Shown: piece by piece, positions 10,315-23,311 of the stretch
Position numbering within the stretch: the first letter of the stretch is position 1
Layout of the letters: each line of letters starts with the position of its first letter
NCBI RefSeq assembly: GCF_963678635.1
Contig: NC_087067.1
Coordinates: forward strand, 43,685,829-43,749,828
Reading direction: 5' to 3'
DNA length: 64,000 bases
Origin: Symsagittifera roscoffensis
Lineage: Eukaryota; Xenacoelomorpha; Acoela; Convolutidae
Notes under the pieces: model-generated
What the model saw: only the letters and a program-made list of their open reading frames with translations
Databases searched by the model: none
What the model was told of the DNA's origin: nothing
Program-made: the position numbers and the translations under genes

Positions 10315-10924
10315 TGGAGCATCAGTTACATTATAGTTAAGTTTCATTTTTCGCCATTCGGATTAAAGATTTTCAAAGAAGCAGGGGCCTGAAATTTAAC
10401 AAGCTGATTTCCAGATGTATACTTAGTAGCGAGCTAATAGCACGCCTCTGTATAATAAGTTCAACACGTCACATTTTAAAAAATTTCGAAAGAACTGATT
10501 AAAAAATAATCAAGACAATAATCTGACTTGCGGGAACTCAAAGAGACCTAGTTTTAAAATTTTTTGAAGAAATTTTTTTTGACCAGCCTCGGGTAACCGC
10601 CGAAGAAGAAAAATTAACAATGAGATTTCCAGATATCTTAATTTGTAACTCGTTTAATTTCAACTGCTAAAAAAATACGAAAACAAAAAAGGTAATAACT
10701 CAACAAAAAAAATTCAAAGTTTATTTGACTTTTTTCTGTTGCGGTTGCTAGATACTTGCCAGAAAATGAAATTCAATGATTTTCTACAAAAATGTCTCAA
10801 ATTTTTTTTCTATCCTCTTGAACTGGTCTGAACTTTAACAAATGGCTTAATTTTGATAGCATTTTTTACCGTTAATTTTTCCTAGGATTCTTTGGGTTAA
10901 AAAAGACCAGTCAACTTTATTTTC

Positions 10925-10996
10925 GCGCCGTGGCGAGACTTAGGCTCGCAATTTTCTGGCTAGAAATGTGAAGAGTTAACCCAAAGCCACGTCGAA
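10925..10996 (-). pseudogene. tRNA relic
   Basis: Matches the exemplar except for TTAGG in place of its CAGG; T stem perfect. Confidence 0.75.
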
Positions 10997-11368
10997 TATA
11001 TTGTGTATTCTATTACACATTTTGAAATAAAGAAGAAATATTCAAACTTTCAGTAAAACAGCAATCTGAATTTACGCAAAAACTGATGAGACAGTCGTTG
11101 AACACCAAAAAAAAAGAATGAACAGCCTTCAGATTGCTAGATATCTCATTTTGAAAACCGATTGATTCATTTCAACTGAAAATAGCTACGGAAATTTTAA
11201 AAAAATGGACTAAAACAAAGTCAAAAACTCAAAATTTAAGTATCTGTTTTACTGCTGTATATTATGCTGGAGATTTTGCGGAAACATGAGGTACAATGAC
11301 TTACTACAGCCACCCAATCGAAACTGCTATTAGCTTCAAAATTTTTCCGGACAGATACAGAGCTTTAC

Positions 11369-11441
11369 TCCCCGCGGCGAGATTCGAACTCGCAATCTTC
11401 TGGCTAGGAGCCAGACGCCTTATCCATTAGGCCACGCGGGT
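11369..11441 (-). tRNA. tRNA-Arg: tRNA-Arg(CCT) with altered 1-72 end
   Basis: A1 and G72 replace the G1-U72 wobble, leaving the terminal pair open, and the anticodon loop ends in G38. All other stems are perfect. A T4 lies 27 nt downstream. Confidence 0.85.
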
Positions 11442-12048
11442 TGGATCAACAGTTTCATTGTAGTTAAATTTCAATTTTCATCATTCGGATTAAAGATTTT
11501 CAAAGAAGCAGGGGCCTGAAATTTAACCAGCTGATTTCCAGATGTATACTTAGTAGCGAGCTAATAGCAGTCGTCTGTATAATAAGATCATCACGTCACA
11601 TTTTAAAAAATTTCGAAAGAACTGATTAAAAAATAATCAAGACAATAATCTAACTTGCGGGAACTCAAAGAAATCTAGTTTTAAAATTTTTTGAAGAATT
11701 TTTTTTAACCCGCCTCAGGTAACCGCCGAAGAAGAATAAATAACAATGAGATTTCCAGATATCTTAATTTGTAACTCGTTTAATTTCAACTGCTAAAAAG
11801 ATACGAAAACAAAAAAGGTAATAACTCAACAAAAAAAATTCAAAGTTTATTTGACTTTTTTGTTGCGGTTGCTAGATACTTGCCGGAAAAAGAAATACAA
11901 TGATTTTCTACAAAATTGTCTCAAATTTTTTTTCTATCCTCTTGAACTGGTCTGAACTTTAAAAAATGGCTTAATTTTGATAGCATTTTTTACCGTTAAT
12001 TTTTCCTAGGATTCTTTGGGTTAAAAAAGACCAGTCAACTTTATTTTC

Positions 12049-12120
12049 GCGCCGTGGCGAGACTTAGGCTCGCAATTTTCTGGCTAGAAATGTGAAGAGT
12101 TAACCCAAAGCCACGTCGAG
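12049..12120 (-). pseudogene. tRNA relic
   Basis: Like the exemplar; ends CGTCGAG. Confidence 0.75.
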
Positions 12121-12487
12121 TATATTGTGTATTCTATTACACATTTTGAAATAAAGAAAAAATATTCAAACTTTCAGTAAAACAGCAATCTGAATTTACG
12201 CAAAAACTGATGAGACATTCGTTGAACCCCCAAAAAAGAATGAACAGCCTTCAGATTGCTAGATATCTTATTTTGAAAACCGATTGATTCATTTCAACTG
12301 AAAATAGCTACGGAAATTTGAAGAAAAAAGGACTAAAACAAAGTCAAAAACTCAAAATTTAAGTATCTGTTTTACTGCTGTAATTGCTGGAGATTTTGCG
12401 GAAACATGAGGTACAATGATTTAATACAGCCACCCAATCGAACTGCTTTTAGCTTCAAAATTTTTCCGGACAGATACAGAGCTTTAC

Positions 12488-12560
12488 TACCCGCGGCGAG
12501 ATTCGAACTCGCAATCTTCTGGTTAGGAGCCAGACGCCTTATCCATTAGGCCACGCGGGC
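12488..12560 (-). tRNA. tRNA-Arg: tRNA-Arg(CCT), intact
   Basis: Identical to the reference copy at 5754-5826, with a T4 at 12457-12460 on the minus strand. Confidence 0.96.
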
Positions 12561-13169
12561 TGGATCATCAGTTTCATTGTAGTTAAGTTTCAATTTTCAT
12601 CATTCGGATTAAAGATTTTCAAAGAAGCAGGGGCCTGAAATTAACAAGCTAATTTCCAGATGTATACTTAGTAGCGAGCTAATAGCAGGCCTCTGTATAA
12701 TAAGTTCAACACGTCACATTTTGAAAAATTTCGAAAGAATTGATTAAAAAATAATCAAGACAATAATCTGACTTGCGGGAACTCAAAGAGATCTAGTTTT
12801 AAAATTTTCTGCAGAATTTGTTTTTGACCAGCCTCGGGTAACCGCCGAAGAAGAATAAATAACAATGAGATTTCCAGATATCTTAATTTGTAACTCCTTT
12901 AATTTCAACTGCTAAAAAGATACGAAAACAAAAAAGGTAATAACTCAACAAAAAAAATTCAAAGTTTATTTGACTTTTTTCTGTTGCGGTTGCTAGATGA
13001 TTGCCAGAAAAGGAAATACAATGATTTTCTACAAAAATGTCTCAAATTTTCTTTCTATCCTCTTGAACTGGTCTGAAACTTAACAAATGGCTTAATTTTG
13101 ATAGCATTTTTTACCATTAATTTTTCCTAGGATTCTTTGAGTTAAAAAAGACCAGTCAATTTTATTTTC

Positions 13170-13241
13170 GCGCCGTGGCGAGACTTAGGCTCGCAATTTT
13201 CTGGCTAGAAATGTGAAGAGTTAACCCAAAGCCACGTCGAA
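13170..13241 (-). pseudogene. tRNA relic
   Basis: Common form, T stem GCGAG/CTCGC. Confidence 0.75.
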
Positions 13242-13608
13242 TATATTGTGTATTCTATTACACATTTTGAAATAAAGAAAAAATATTCAAACTTTCAGTA
13301 AAACAGCAATCTGAATTTACGCAAAAACTGATGAGACATTCGTTGAACCCCCAAAAAAGAATGAACAGCCCTCAGATTGCTAGATATCTCATTTTGAAAA
13401 CCGATTGATTCATTTCAACTGAAAATAGCTACGGAAATTTGAAGAAAAAAGGACTAAAACAAAGTCAAAAACTCAAAATTTAAGTAACTGTTTTACTGCT
13501 GTAATTGCTGGAGATTTTGCGGAAACATGAGGTACAATGATTTAATACAGACACCCAATCGAACTGCTATTAGCTTCAACATTTTTCCGGACAGATACAG
13601 AGCTTTAC

Positions 13609-13681
13609 TACCCGCGGCGAGATTCGAACTCGCAATCTTCTGGTTAGGAGCCAGACGCCTTATCCATTAGGCCACGCGGGC
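13609..13681 (-). tRNA. tRNA-Arg: tRNA-Arg(CCT), intact
   Basis: Identical to the reference copy. The trailer has CAACATTTTT on the plus strand, which removes the nearby T4. Confidence 0.95.
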
Positions 13682-14290
13682 TGGATCATCAGTTTCATTG
13701 TAGTTAAGTTTCAATTTTCATCATTCGGATTAAAGATTTTCAAAGAAGCAGGGGCCTGAAATTAACAAGCTGATTTCCAGATGTATACTTAGTAGCTAGC
13801 TAATAGCAGGCCTCTGTATAATAAGTTCAACACGTCACATTTTGAAAAATTTCGAAAGAACTGATTAAAAAATAATCAAGACAATAATCTGACTTGCGGG
13901 AACTCAAAGAGATCTAGTTATAAAAAATTTTCACGAAATTTTTTTTGACCAGCTTCGTGTAACCGCCGAAGAAGAATAAATAAAATTGAGATTTCCAGAT
14001 ATCTTAACTTGTAACTCGTTTAATTTCAACTGCTAAAAAGATATGAAAACAAAAAAGGTAATAGCTCAACAGAAAAAAATCAAAGTTTATTTGACTTTTT
14101 TCTGTTGCGGTTGCTAGATACTTGCCAGAAAATGAAATACAATGATTTTCTACAAAAATGTCTCAAATTTTTTTTCTATCCTCTTGAACTGGTCTGAACT
14201 TTAACAAATAGCTTAGTTTTGATAGCATTTTTTACCGTCAATTTTTGCTAGGATTCTTTGGGTTAAAAAAGACCAGTCAACTTTATTTTC

Positions 14291-14362
14291 GCGCCGTGGC
14301 GAGGTTTAGGCTCGCAATTTTCTGGCTAGTAATGTGAAGAGTTAACCCAAAGCCACGTCGAA
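14291..14362 (-). pseudogene. tRNA relic, GAGGTTTAGG form
   Basis: T-loop side reads GAGGTTTAGG and CTAGTAATG replaces CTAGAAATG. Confidence 0.73.
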
Positions 14363-14731
14363 TATATTGTGTATTCTATTACACATTTTGAAATAAAGAA
14401 AAAAATATTCAAACTTTCAGTAAAACAGCAATCTGAATTTACGCAAAAACTGATGAGACATTCGTTGAACCCCCAAAAAAGAATGAACAGCCTTCAGATT
14501 GCTAGATATCTCATTTTGAAAATCGATTGATTCATTTCAACTGAAAATAGCTACGGAAATTTAAAGAAAAATGGACTAAAACAAAGTCAAAAACTCAAAA
14601 TTTAAGTATCTGTTTAACTGCTGTAATTACTGGAGATTTTGCGGAAACTTGAGGTACAATGATTTAATACAGCCATCCAATCGAAACTGCTATTAGCTTC
14701 AAACTTTTTACGGACAGATACAGAACTTTAC

Positions 14732-14804
14732 TACCCGCGGCGAGATTCGAACTCGCAATCTTCTGGTTAGGAGCCTGACGCCTTATCCATTAGGCCACGC
14801 GGGC
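14732..14804 (-). tRNA. tRNA-Arg: tRNA-Arg(CCT), one stem mismatch
   Basis: A single change, A29, faces A41 in the middle of the anticodon stem. Confidence 0.9.
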
Positions 14805-15413
14805 TGGATCATCAGTTTCATTGTAGTTAAGTTTCAATTTTCATCATTCGGATTAAAGATTTTCAAAGAAGCAGGGGCCTGAAATTAACAAGCTAATTTC
14901 CAGATGTATACTTAGTAGCGAGCTAATAGCAGGCCTCTGTATAATAAGTTCAACACGTCACATTTTGAAAAATTTCGAAAGAACTGATTAAAAAATAATC
15001 AAGACAATAATCTGACTTGCGGGAACTCAAAGAGATCTAGTTTTAAAATTTTCTGCAGAATTTGTTTTTGACCAGCCTCGGGTAACCGCCGAAGAAGAAT
15101 AAATAACAATGAGATTTCCAGATATCTTAATTTGTAACTCGTTTAATTTCAACTGCTAAAAAGATACGAAAACAAAAAAGGTAATAACTCAACAAAAAAA
15201 ATTCAAAGTTTATTTGACTTTTTTCTGTTGCGGTTGCTAGATGATTGCCAGAAAAGGAAATACAATGATTTTCTACAAAATTGTCTCAAATTTTCTTTCT
15301 ATCCTCTTGAACTGGTCTGAAACTTAACAAATGGCTTAATTTTGATAGCATTTTTTACCATTAATTTTTCCTAGGATTCTTTGAGTTAAAAAAGACCAGT
15401 CAATTTTATTTTC

Positions 15414-15485
15414 GCGCCGTGGCGAGACTTAGGCTCGCAATTTTCTGGCTAGAAATGTGAAGAGTTAACCCAAAGCCACGTCGAA
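15414..15485 (-). pseudogene. tRNA relic
   Basis: Common form; partner of the relic at 13170 in the two-unit repeat. Confidence 0.75.
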
Positions 15486-15852
15486 TATATTGTGTATTCT
15501 ATTACACATTTTGAAATAAAGAAAAAATATTCAAACTTTCAGTAAAACAGCAATCTGAATTTACGCAAAAACTGATGAGACATTCGTTGAACCCCCAAAA
15601 AAGAATGAACAGCCCTCAGATTGCTAGATATCTCATTTTGAAAACCGATTGATTCATTTCAACTGAAAATAGCCACGGAAATTTGAAGAAAAAAGGACTA
15701 AAACAAAGTCAAAAACTCAAAATTTAAGTAACTGTTTTACTGCTGTAATTGCTGGAGATTTTGCGGAAACATGAGGTACAATGATTTAATACAGACACCC
15801 AATCGAACTGCTATTAGCTTCAACATTTTTCCGGACAGATACAGAGCTTTAC

Positions 15853-15925
15853 TACCCGCGGCGAGATTCACACTCGCAATCTTCTGGTTAGGAGCCAGAC
15901 GCCTTATCCATTAGGCCACGCGGGC
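15853..15925 (-). tRNA. tRNA-Arg: tRNA-Arg(CCT), altered T loop
   Basis: G55 and T56 replace the invariant TC of the T loop, hitting the B box and the elbow contacts. All stems are perfect. Transcription may be poor. Confidence 0.85.
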
Positions 15926-16528
15926 TGGATCATCAGTTTTATTGTAGTTAAGTTTCAATTTTCATCATTCGGATTAAAGATTTTCAAAGAAGCAAGGGCC
16001 TGAAATTAACAAGCTGATTTCCAGATGTATACTTAGTAGCTAGCTAATAGCAGGCCTCTGTATAATAAGTTCAACACGTCACATTTTGAAAAATTTCGAA
16101 AGAACTGATTAAAAAATAATCAAGACAATAATCTGACTTGCGGGAACTCAAAGAGATCTAGTTATAAAAAATTTTCACGAAATTTTTTTTGACCAGCTTC
16201 GTGTAACCGCCGAAGAAGAATAAATAAAATTGAGATTTCCAGATATCTTAACTTGTAACTCGTTTAATTTCAACTGCTAAAAAGATATGAAAACAAAAAA
16301 GGTAATAGCTCAACAGAAAAAAATCAAAGTTTATTTGACTTTTTTCTGTTGCGGTTGCTAGATACTTGCCAGAAAATGAAATACAATGATTTTCTACAAA
16401 AATGTCTCAAATTTTTTTTCTATCCTCTTGAACTGGTCTGAACTTTAACAAATAGCTTAGTTTTGATAGCATTTTTTACCGTCAATTTTTGCTAGGATTC
16501 TTTGGGTTGACCAGTCAACTTTATTTTC

Positions 16529-16600
16529 GCGCCGTGGCGAGGTTTAGGCTCGCAATTTTCTGGCTAGTAATGTGAAGAGTTAACCCAAAGCCACGTCGAA
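16529..16600 (-). pseudogene. tRNA relic, GAGGTTTAGG form
   Basis: Partner of the relic at 14291. A deletion of about 7 bp precedes it (GGGTTGACCAG). Confidence 0.73.
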
Positions 16601-16967
16601 TATATTGTGTATTCTATTACACATTTTGAAATAAAGAAAAAATATTCAAACTTTCAGTAAAACAGCAATCTGAATTTACGCAAAAACTGATGAGACATTC
16701 GTTGAACCCCCAAAAAAGAATGAACAGCCTTCAGATTGCTAGATATCTCATTTTGAAAATCGATTGATTCATTTCAACTGAAAATAGCTACGGAAATTTG
16801 AAGAAAAAAGGACTAAAACAAAGTCAAAAACTCAAAATTTAAGTAACTGTTTTACTGCTGTAATTGCTGGAGATTTTGCGGAAACATGAGGTACAATGAT
16901 TTAATACAGCCACCCAATCGAACTGCTATTAGCTTCAAAATTTTTCCGGACAGATACAGAGCTTTAC

Positions 16968-17040
16968 TACCCGCGGCGAGATTCGAACTCGCAATCTTCT
17001 GGTTAGGAGCCAAACACCTTATCCATTAGGCCACGCGGGC
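16968..17040 (-). tRNA. tRNA-Arg: tRNA-Arg(CCT), two wobble changes
   Basis: T25 and T28 turn pairs 10-25 and 28-42 into G-U wobbles, so the fold is preserved. A T4 lies 27 nt downstream. Confidence 0.9.
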
Positions 17041-17647
17041 TGGATCATCAGTTTCATTGTAGTTAAGTTTCAATTTTCATCATTCGGATTAAAGATTTTC
17101 AAAGAAGCAGGGGCCTGAAATTTAACCAGCTGATTTCCAGATGTATACTTAGTAGCGAGCTAATAGCAGTCGTCTGTATAATAAGATCATCACGTCACAT
17201 TTTAAAAAATTTCGAAAGAACTGATTAAAAAATAATCTAGACAATAATCTAACTTGCGGGAACTCAAAGAGATCTAGTTTTAAAATTTTTTGAAGAAATT
17301 TTTTTAACCCGCCTCAGGTAACCGCCGAAGAAGAATAAATAACAATGAGATTTCCAGATATCTTAATTTGTAACTTGTTTAATTTCAACTGCTAAAAAGA
17401 TACGAAAACAAAAAAGGTAAAAACTCAACAAAAAAAATTCAAAGTTTATTCGACTTTTTTGTTGCGGTTGCTAGATACTTGCCGGAAAAAGAAATGCAAT
17501 GATTTTCTACAAAATTGTCTCAAATTTTTTTTCTATCCTCTTGAACTGGTCTGAACTTTTAAAAATGGCTTAATTTTGATAGCATTTTTTACCGTTAATT
17601 TTTCCTAGGATTCTTTGGGTTAAAAAAGACCAGTCAACTTTATTTTC

Positions 17648-17719
17648 GCGCCGTGGCGAGACTTAGGCTCGCAATTTTCTGGCTAGAAATGTGAAGAGTT
17701 AACCCAAAGCCACGTCGAA
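17648..17719 (-). pseudogene. tRNA relic
   Basis: Common form. Confidence 0.75.
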
Positions 17720-18086
17720 TATATTGTGTATTCTATTACACATTTTGAAATAAAGAAAAAATATTCAAACTTTCAGTAAAACAGCAATCTGAATTTACGC
17801 AAAAACTGATGAGACATTCGTTGATCCCCCAAAAAAGAATGAACAGCCTTCAGATTGCTAGATATCTCATTTTGAAAACCGATTGATTCATTTCAACTGA
17901 AAATAGCTACGGAAATTTGAAGAAAAAAGGACTAAAACAAAGTCAAAAACTCAAAATTTAAGTATCTGTTTTACTGCTGTAATTGCTGGAGATTTTGCGG
18001 AAACATGAGGTACAATGATTTAATACAGCCACCCAATCGAACTGCTATTAGCTTCAAAATTTTTCCGGACAGATACAGAGCTTTAC

Positions 18087-18159
18087 TACCCTCGGCGAGA
18101 TTCGAACTCGCAATCTTCTGGTTAGGAGCCAGACGCCTTATCCATTAGGCCACGCGGGC
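18087..18159 (-). tRNA. tRNA-Arg: tRNA-Arg(CCT), one acceptor mismatch
   Basis: A68 faces G5 in the acceptor stem; everything else is consensus. A T4 lies 27 nt downstream. Confidence 0.9.
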
Positions 18160-18765
18160 TGGATCATCAGTTTCATTGTAGTTAAATTCAATTTTCATCA
18201 TTCGGATTAAAGATTTTCAAAGAAGCAGGGGCCTGAAATTAACAAGCTAATTTCCAGATGTATACTTAGTAGCGAGCTAATAGCAGGCCTCTGTATAATA
18301 AGTTCAACACGTCACATTTTGAAAAATTTCGAAAGAACTGATTAAAAAATAATCAAGACAATAATCTGACTTGCGGGAACTCAAAGAGATCTAGTTTTAA
18401 AATTTTCTGCAGAATTTGTTTTTGACCAGCCTCGGGTAACCGCCGAAGAAGAATAAAAAACAATGAGATTTCCAGATATCTTAATTTGTAACTCGTTTAA
18501 TTTCAACTGCTAAAAAGATACGAAAACAAAAAAGGTAATAACTCAACAGTAAAAATTCAAAGTTTATTTGACTTTTTTGTTGCGGTTGCTAGATACTTGC
18601 CGGAAAAAGAAATACAATGATTTTCTACAAAAATGTCTCAAATTTTCTTTCTATCCTCTTGAACTGGTCTGAACCTTAACAAATGGCTTAATTTTGATAG
18701 CATTTTTTACCGTTAATTTTTCCTAGGATTCTTTGGGTTAAAAAAGACCAGTCAACTTTATTTTC

Positions 18766-18837
18766 GCGCCGTGGCGAGACTTAGGCTCGCAATTTTCTGG
18801 CTAGAAATGTGAAGAGTTAACCCAAAGCCACGTCGAA
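18766..18837 (-). pseudogene. tRNA relic
   Basis: Common form. Confidence 0.75.
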
Positions 18838-19204
18838 TATATTGTGTATTCTATTACACATTTTGAAATAAAGAAAAAATATTCAAACTTTCAGTAAAAC
18901 AGCAATCTGAATTTACGCAAAAACTGATGAGACATTCGTTGAACCCCCAAAAAAGAATGAACAGCCCTCAGATTGCTAGATATCTCATTTTGAAAACCGA
19001 TTGATTCATTTCAACTGAAAATAGCTACGGAAATTTGAAGAAAAAAGGACTAAAACAAAGTCAAAAACTCAAAATTTAAGTATCTGTTTTACTGCTGTAA
19101 TTGCTGGAGATTTTGCGGAAACATGAGGTACAATGATTTAATACAGACACCCAATCGAACTGCTATTAGCTTCAAAATTTTTCCGGACAGATACAGAGCT
19201 TTAC

Positions 19205-19277
19205 TACCCGCGGCGAGATTCAAACTCGCAATCTTTTGGTTAGGAGCCAGACGCCTTATCCATTAGGCCACGCGGGC
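19205..19277 (-). tRNA. tRNA-Arg: tRNA-Arg(CCT), altered T loop and anticodon stem
   Basis: T56 in the T loop and A42 facing C28. A42 is shared by the five copies from 19205 to 23751, marking a local expansion. Confidence 0.87.
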
Positions 19278-19883
19278 TGGATCATCAGTTTCATTGTAGT
19301 TAAGTTTCAATTTTCATCATTCGGATTAAAGATTTTCAAAGAAGCAGGGGCCTGAAATTAACAAGCTGATTTCCAGATGTATGCTTAGTAGCGAGCTAAT
19401 GGCAGGCCTCTGTATAATAAGATCAACACGTCACATTTTAAAAAGTTTAGAAAGAACTGATTAAAAAATAATCTAGACAATAATCTAACTTGCGGGAACT
19501 CAAAGAGATCTAGTTTTAAAATTTTTTGAAGAAATTTTTTTAACCCGCCTCAGGTAACCGCCGAAGAAGAATAAATAACAATGAGATTTCCAGATATCTT
19601 AATTTGTAACTTGTTTAATTTCAACTGCTAAAAAGATACGAAAACAAAAAAGGTAATAACTCAACAAAAAAAATTCAAAGTTTATTTGACTTTTTTGTTG
19701 CGGTTGCTAGATACTTGCCGGAAAAAGAAATACAATGATTTTCTACAAAATTGTCTCAAATTTTTTTTCTATCCTCTTGAACTGGTCTGAACTTTTAAAA
19801 ATGGCTTAATTTTGATAGCATTTTTTACCGTTAATTTTTCCTAGGATTCTTTGGGTTAAAAAAGACCAGTCAACTTTATTTTC

Positions 19884-19955
19884 GCGCCGTGGCGAGACTT
19901 AGGCTCGCAATTTTCTGGCTAGAAATGTGAAGAGTTAACCCAAAGCCACGTCGAA
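19884..19955 (-). pseudogene. tRNA relic
   Basis: Common form. Confidence 0.75.
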
Positions 19956-20322
19956 TATATTGTGTATTCTATTACACATTTTGAAATAAAGAAAAAATAT
20001 TCAAACTTTCAGTAAAACAGCAATCTGAATTTACGCAAAAACTGATGAGACATTCGTTGATCCCCCAAAAAAGAATGAACAGCCTTCAGATTGCTAGATA
20101 TCTCATTTTGAAAACCGATTGATTCATTTCAACTGAAAATAGCTACGGAAATTTGAAGAAAAAAGGACTAAAACAAAGTCAAAAACTCAAAATTTGAGTA
20201 TCTGTTTTACTGCTGTAATTGCTGGAGATTTTGCGGAAACATGAGGTACAATGATTTAATACAGACACCCAATCGAACTGCTATTAGCTTCAAAATTTTT
20301 CCGGACAGATACAGAGCTTTAC

Positions 20323-20395
20323 TACCCGCGGCGAGCTTCGAACTCGCAATCTTTTGGTTAGGAGCCAGACGCCTTATCCATTAGGCCACGCGGGC
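20323..20395 (-). tRNA. tRNA-Arg: tRNA-Arg(CCT), near-intact
   Basis: G60 in the T loop and A42 facing C28; C56 is kept here. Confidence 0.87.
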
Positions 20396-21001
20396 TGGAT
20401 CATCAGTTTCATTGTAGTTAAGTTTCAATTTTCATCATTCGGATTAAAGATTTTCAAAGAAGCAGGGGCCTGAAATTAACAAGCTGATTTCCAGATGTAT
20501 GCTTAGTAGCGAGCTAATGGCAGGCCTCTGTATAATAAGATCAACACGTCACATTTTAAAAAGTTTAGAAAGAACTGATTAAAAAATAATCAAGACAATA
20601 ATCTGACTTGGGGGAACTCAAAAAGATCTAGTTTTAAAATTTTTTGAAGAATATTTTTTGACCAGCCTCGGGTAACCGCCGAAGAAGAATAAATAACAAT
20701 GAGATTTCCAGATATCTTAATTTGTAACTTGTTTAATTTCAACTGCTAAAAAGATACGAAAACAAAAAAGGTAATAACTCAACAAAAAAAATTCAAAGTT
20801 TATTTGACTTTTTTGTTGCGGTTGCTAGATACTTGCCGGAAAAAGAAATACAATGATTTTCTACAAAAATGTCTCAAATTTTCTTTCTATCCTCTTGAAC
20901 TGGTCTGAACCTTAACAAATGGCTTAATTTTGATAGCATTTTTTACCGTTAATTTTTCCTAGGATTCTTTGGGTTAAAAAAGACCAGTCAACTTTATTTT
21001 C

Positions 21002-21073
21002 GCGCCGTGGCGAGACTTAGGCTCGCAATTTTCTGGCTAGAAATGTGAAGAGTTAACCCAAAGCCACGTCGAA
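21002..21073 (-). pseudogene. tRNA relic
   Basis: Common form. Confidence 0.75.
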
Positions 21074-21440
21074 TATATTGTGTATTCTATTACACATTTT
21101 GAAATAAAGAAAAAATATTCAAACTTTCAGTAAAACAGCAATCTGAATTTACGCAAAAACTGATGAGACATTCGTTGAACCCCCAAAAAAGAATGAACAG
21201 CCCTCAGATTGCTAGATATCTCATTTTGAAAACCGATTGATTCATTTCAACTGAAAATAGCTACGGAAATTTGAAGAAAAAAGGACTAAAACAAAGTCAA
21301 AAACTCAAAATTTAAGTATCTGTTTTACTGCTGTAATTGCTGGAGATTTTGCGGAAACATGAGGTACAATGATTTAATACAGACACCCAATCGAACTGCT
21401 ATTAGCTTCAAAATTTTTCCGGACAGATACAGAGCTTTAC

Positions 21441-21513
21441 TACCCGCGGCGAGATTCAAACTCGCAATCTTTTGGTTAGGAGCCAGACGCCTTATCCATT
21501 AGGCCACGCGGGC
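21441..21513 (-). tRNA. tRNA-Arg: tRNA-Arg(CCT), altered T loop and anticodon stem
   Basis: Same sequence as the copy at 19205 (T56, A42). The flanks of the two are also almost the same. Confidence 0.87.
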
Positions 21514-22120
21514 TGGATCATCAGTTTCATTGTAGTTAAGTTTCAATTTTCATCGTTCGGATTAAAGATTTTCAAAGAAGCAGGGGCCTGAAATTAACAA
21601 GCTGATTTCCAGATGTATGCTTAGTAGCGAGCTAATGGCAGGCCTCTGTATAATAAGATCAACACGTCACATTTTAAAAAGTTTAGAAAGAACTGATTAA
21701 AAAATAATCTAGACAATAATCTAACTTGCGGGAACTCAAAGAGATCTAGTTTTAAAATTTTTTGAAGAAATTTTTTTAACCCGCCTCAGGTAACCGCCGA
21801 AGAAGAATAAATAACAATGAGATTTCCAGATATCTTAATTTGTAACTTGTTTAATTTCAACTGCTAAAAAGATACGAAAACAAAAAAGGTAATAACTCAA
21901 CAAAAAAAATTCAAAGTTTATTTGACTTTTTTGTTGCGGTTGCTAGATACTTGCCGGAAAAAGAAATACAATGATTTTCTACAAAATTGTCTCAAATTTT
22001 TTTTCTATCCTCTTGAACTGGTCTGAACTTTTAAAAATGGCTTAATTTTGATAGCATTTTTTACCGTTAATTTTTCCTAGGATTCTTTGGGTTAAAAAAA
22101 GACCAGTCAACTTTATTTTC

Positions 22121-22192
22121 GCGCCGTGGCGAGACTTAGGCTCGCAATTTTCTGGCTAGAAATGTGAAGAGTTAACCCAAAGCCACGTCGAA
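22121..22192 (-). pseudogene. tRNA relic
   Basis: Common form, preceded by one extra A in the A-run. Confidence 0.75.
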
Positions 22193-22559
22193 TATATTGT
22201 GTATTCTATTACACATTTTGAAATAAAGAAAAAATATTCAAACTTTCAGTAAAACAGCAATCTGAATTTACGCAAAAACTGATGAGACATTCGTTGAACC
22301 CCCAAAAAAGAATGAACAGCCCTCAGATTGCTAGATATCTCATTTTGAAAACCGATTGATTCATTTCAACTGAAAATAGCTACGGAAATTTGAAGAAAAA
22401 AGGACTAAAACAAAGTCAATAACTCAAAATTTAAGTATCTGTTTTACTGATGTAATTGCTGGAGATTTTGCGGAAACTTGAAGTACAATGATTTAATACA
22501 GACACCCAATCGAACTGCTATTAGCTTCAAAATTTTTCCGGACAGATACAGAGCTTTAC

Positions 22560-22632
22560 TACCCGCGGCGAGATTCAAACTCGCAATCTTTTGGTTAAGA
22601 GCCAGACGCCTTATCCATTAGGCCACGCGGGC
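22560..22632 (-). tRNA. tRNA with anticodon CTT, derived from tRNA-Arg(CCT)
   Basis: Equals the copies at 19205 and 21441 (T56, A42) plus T35, which gives anticodon CTT. The background shows that the anticodon change arose here after the local expansion, separately from the pair near 2.4-3.6 kb. The acceptor stem is intact. Confidence 0.82.
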
Positions 22633-23239
22633 TGGATCATCAGTTTCATTGTAGTTAAGTTTCAATTTTCATCATTCGGATTAAAGATTTTCAAAGAAGC
22701 AGGGGCCTGAAATTAACAAGCTGATTTCCAGATGTATGCTTAGTAGCGAGCTAATGGCAGGCCTCTGTATAATAAGATCAACACGTCACATTTTAAAAAG
22801 TTTAGAAAGAACTGATTAAAAAATAATCTAGACAATAATCTAACTTGCGGGAACTCAAAGAGATCTAGTTTTAAAATTTTTTGAAGAAATTTTTTTAACC
22901 CGCCTCAGGTAACCGCCGAAGAAGAATAAATAACAATGAGATTTCCAGATATCTTAATTTGTAACTTGTTTAATTTCAACTGCTAAAAAGATACGAAAAC
23001 AAAAAAGGTAATAACTCAACAAAAAAAATTCAAAGTTTATTTGACTTTTTTGTTGCGGTTGCTAGATACTTGCCGGAAAAAGAAATACAATGATTTTCTA
23101 CAAAATTGTCTCAAATTTTTTTTCTATCCTCTTGAACTGGTCTGAACTTTTAAAAATGGCTTAATTTTGATAGCATTTTTTACCGTTAATTTTTCCTAGG
23201 ATTCTTTGGGTTAAAAAAAGACCAGTCAACTTTATTTTC

Positions 23240-23311
23240 GCGCCGTGGCGAGACTTAGGCTCGCAATTTTCTGGCTAGAAATGTGAAGAGTTAACCCAAA
23301 GCCACGTCGAA
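23240..23311 (-). pseudogene. tRNA relic
   Basis: Common form, with the same extra A as the unit before. Confidence 0.75.

Larger units (their letters stand above)
12641..17040. repeat. Two-unit higher-order repeat, period 2244 bp
   Basis: The pair of units starting at 12641 is repeated almost exactly from 14885. Markers include AACAAGCTAATTTCC (first unit of each pair), AGTAGCTAGCTAATAGC and ATTTTCACGAAA (second unit), and paired relic forms at 13170/15414 and 14291/16529. Confidence 0.8.
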
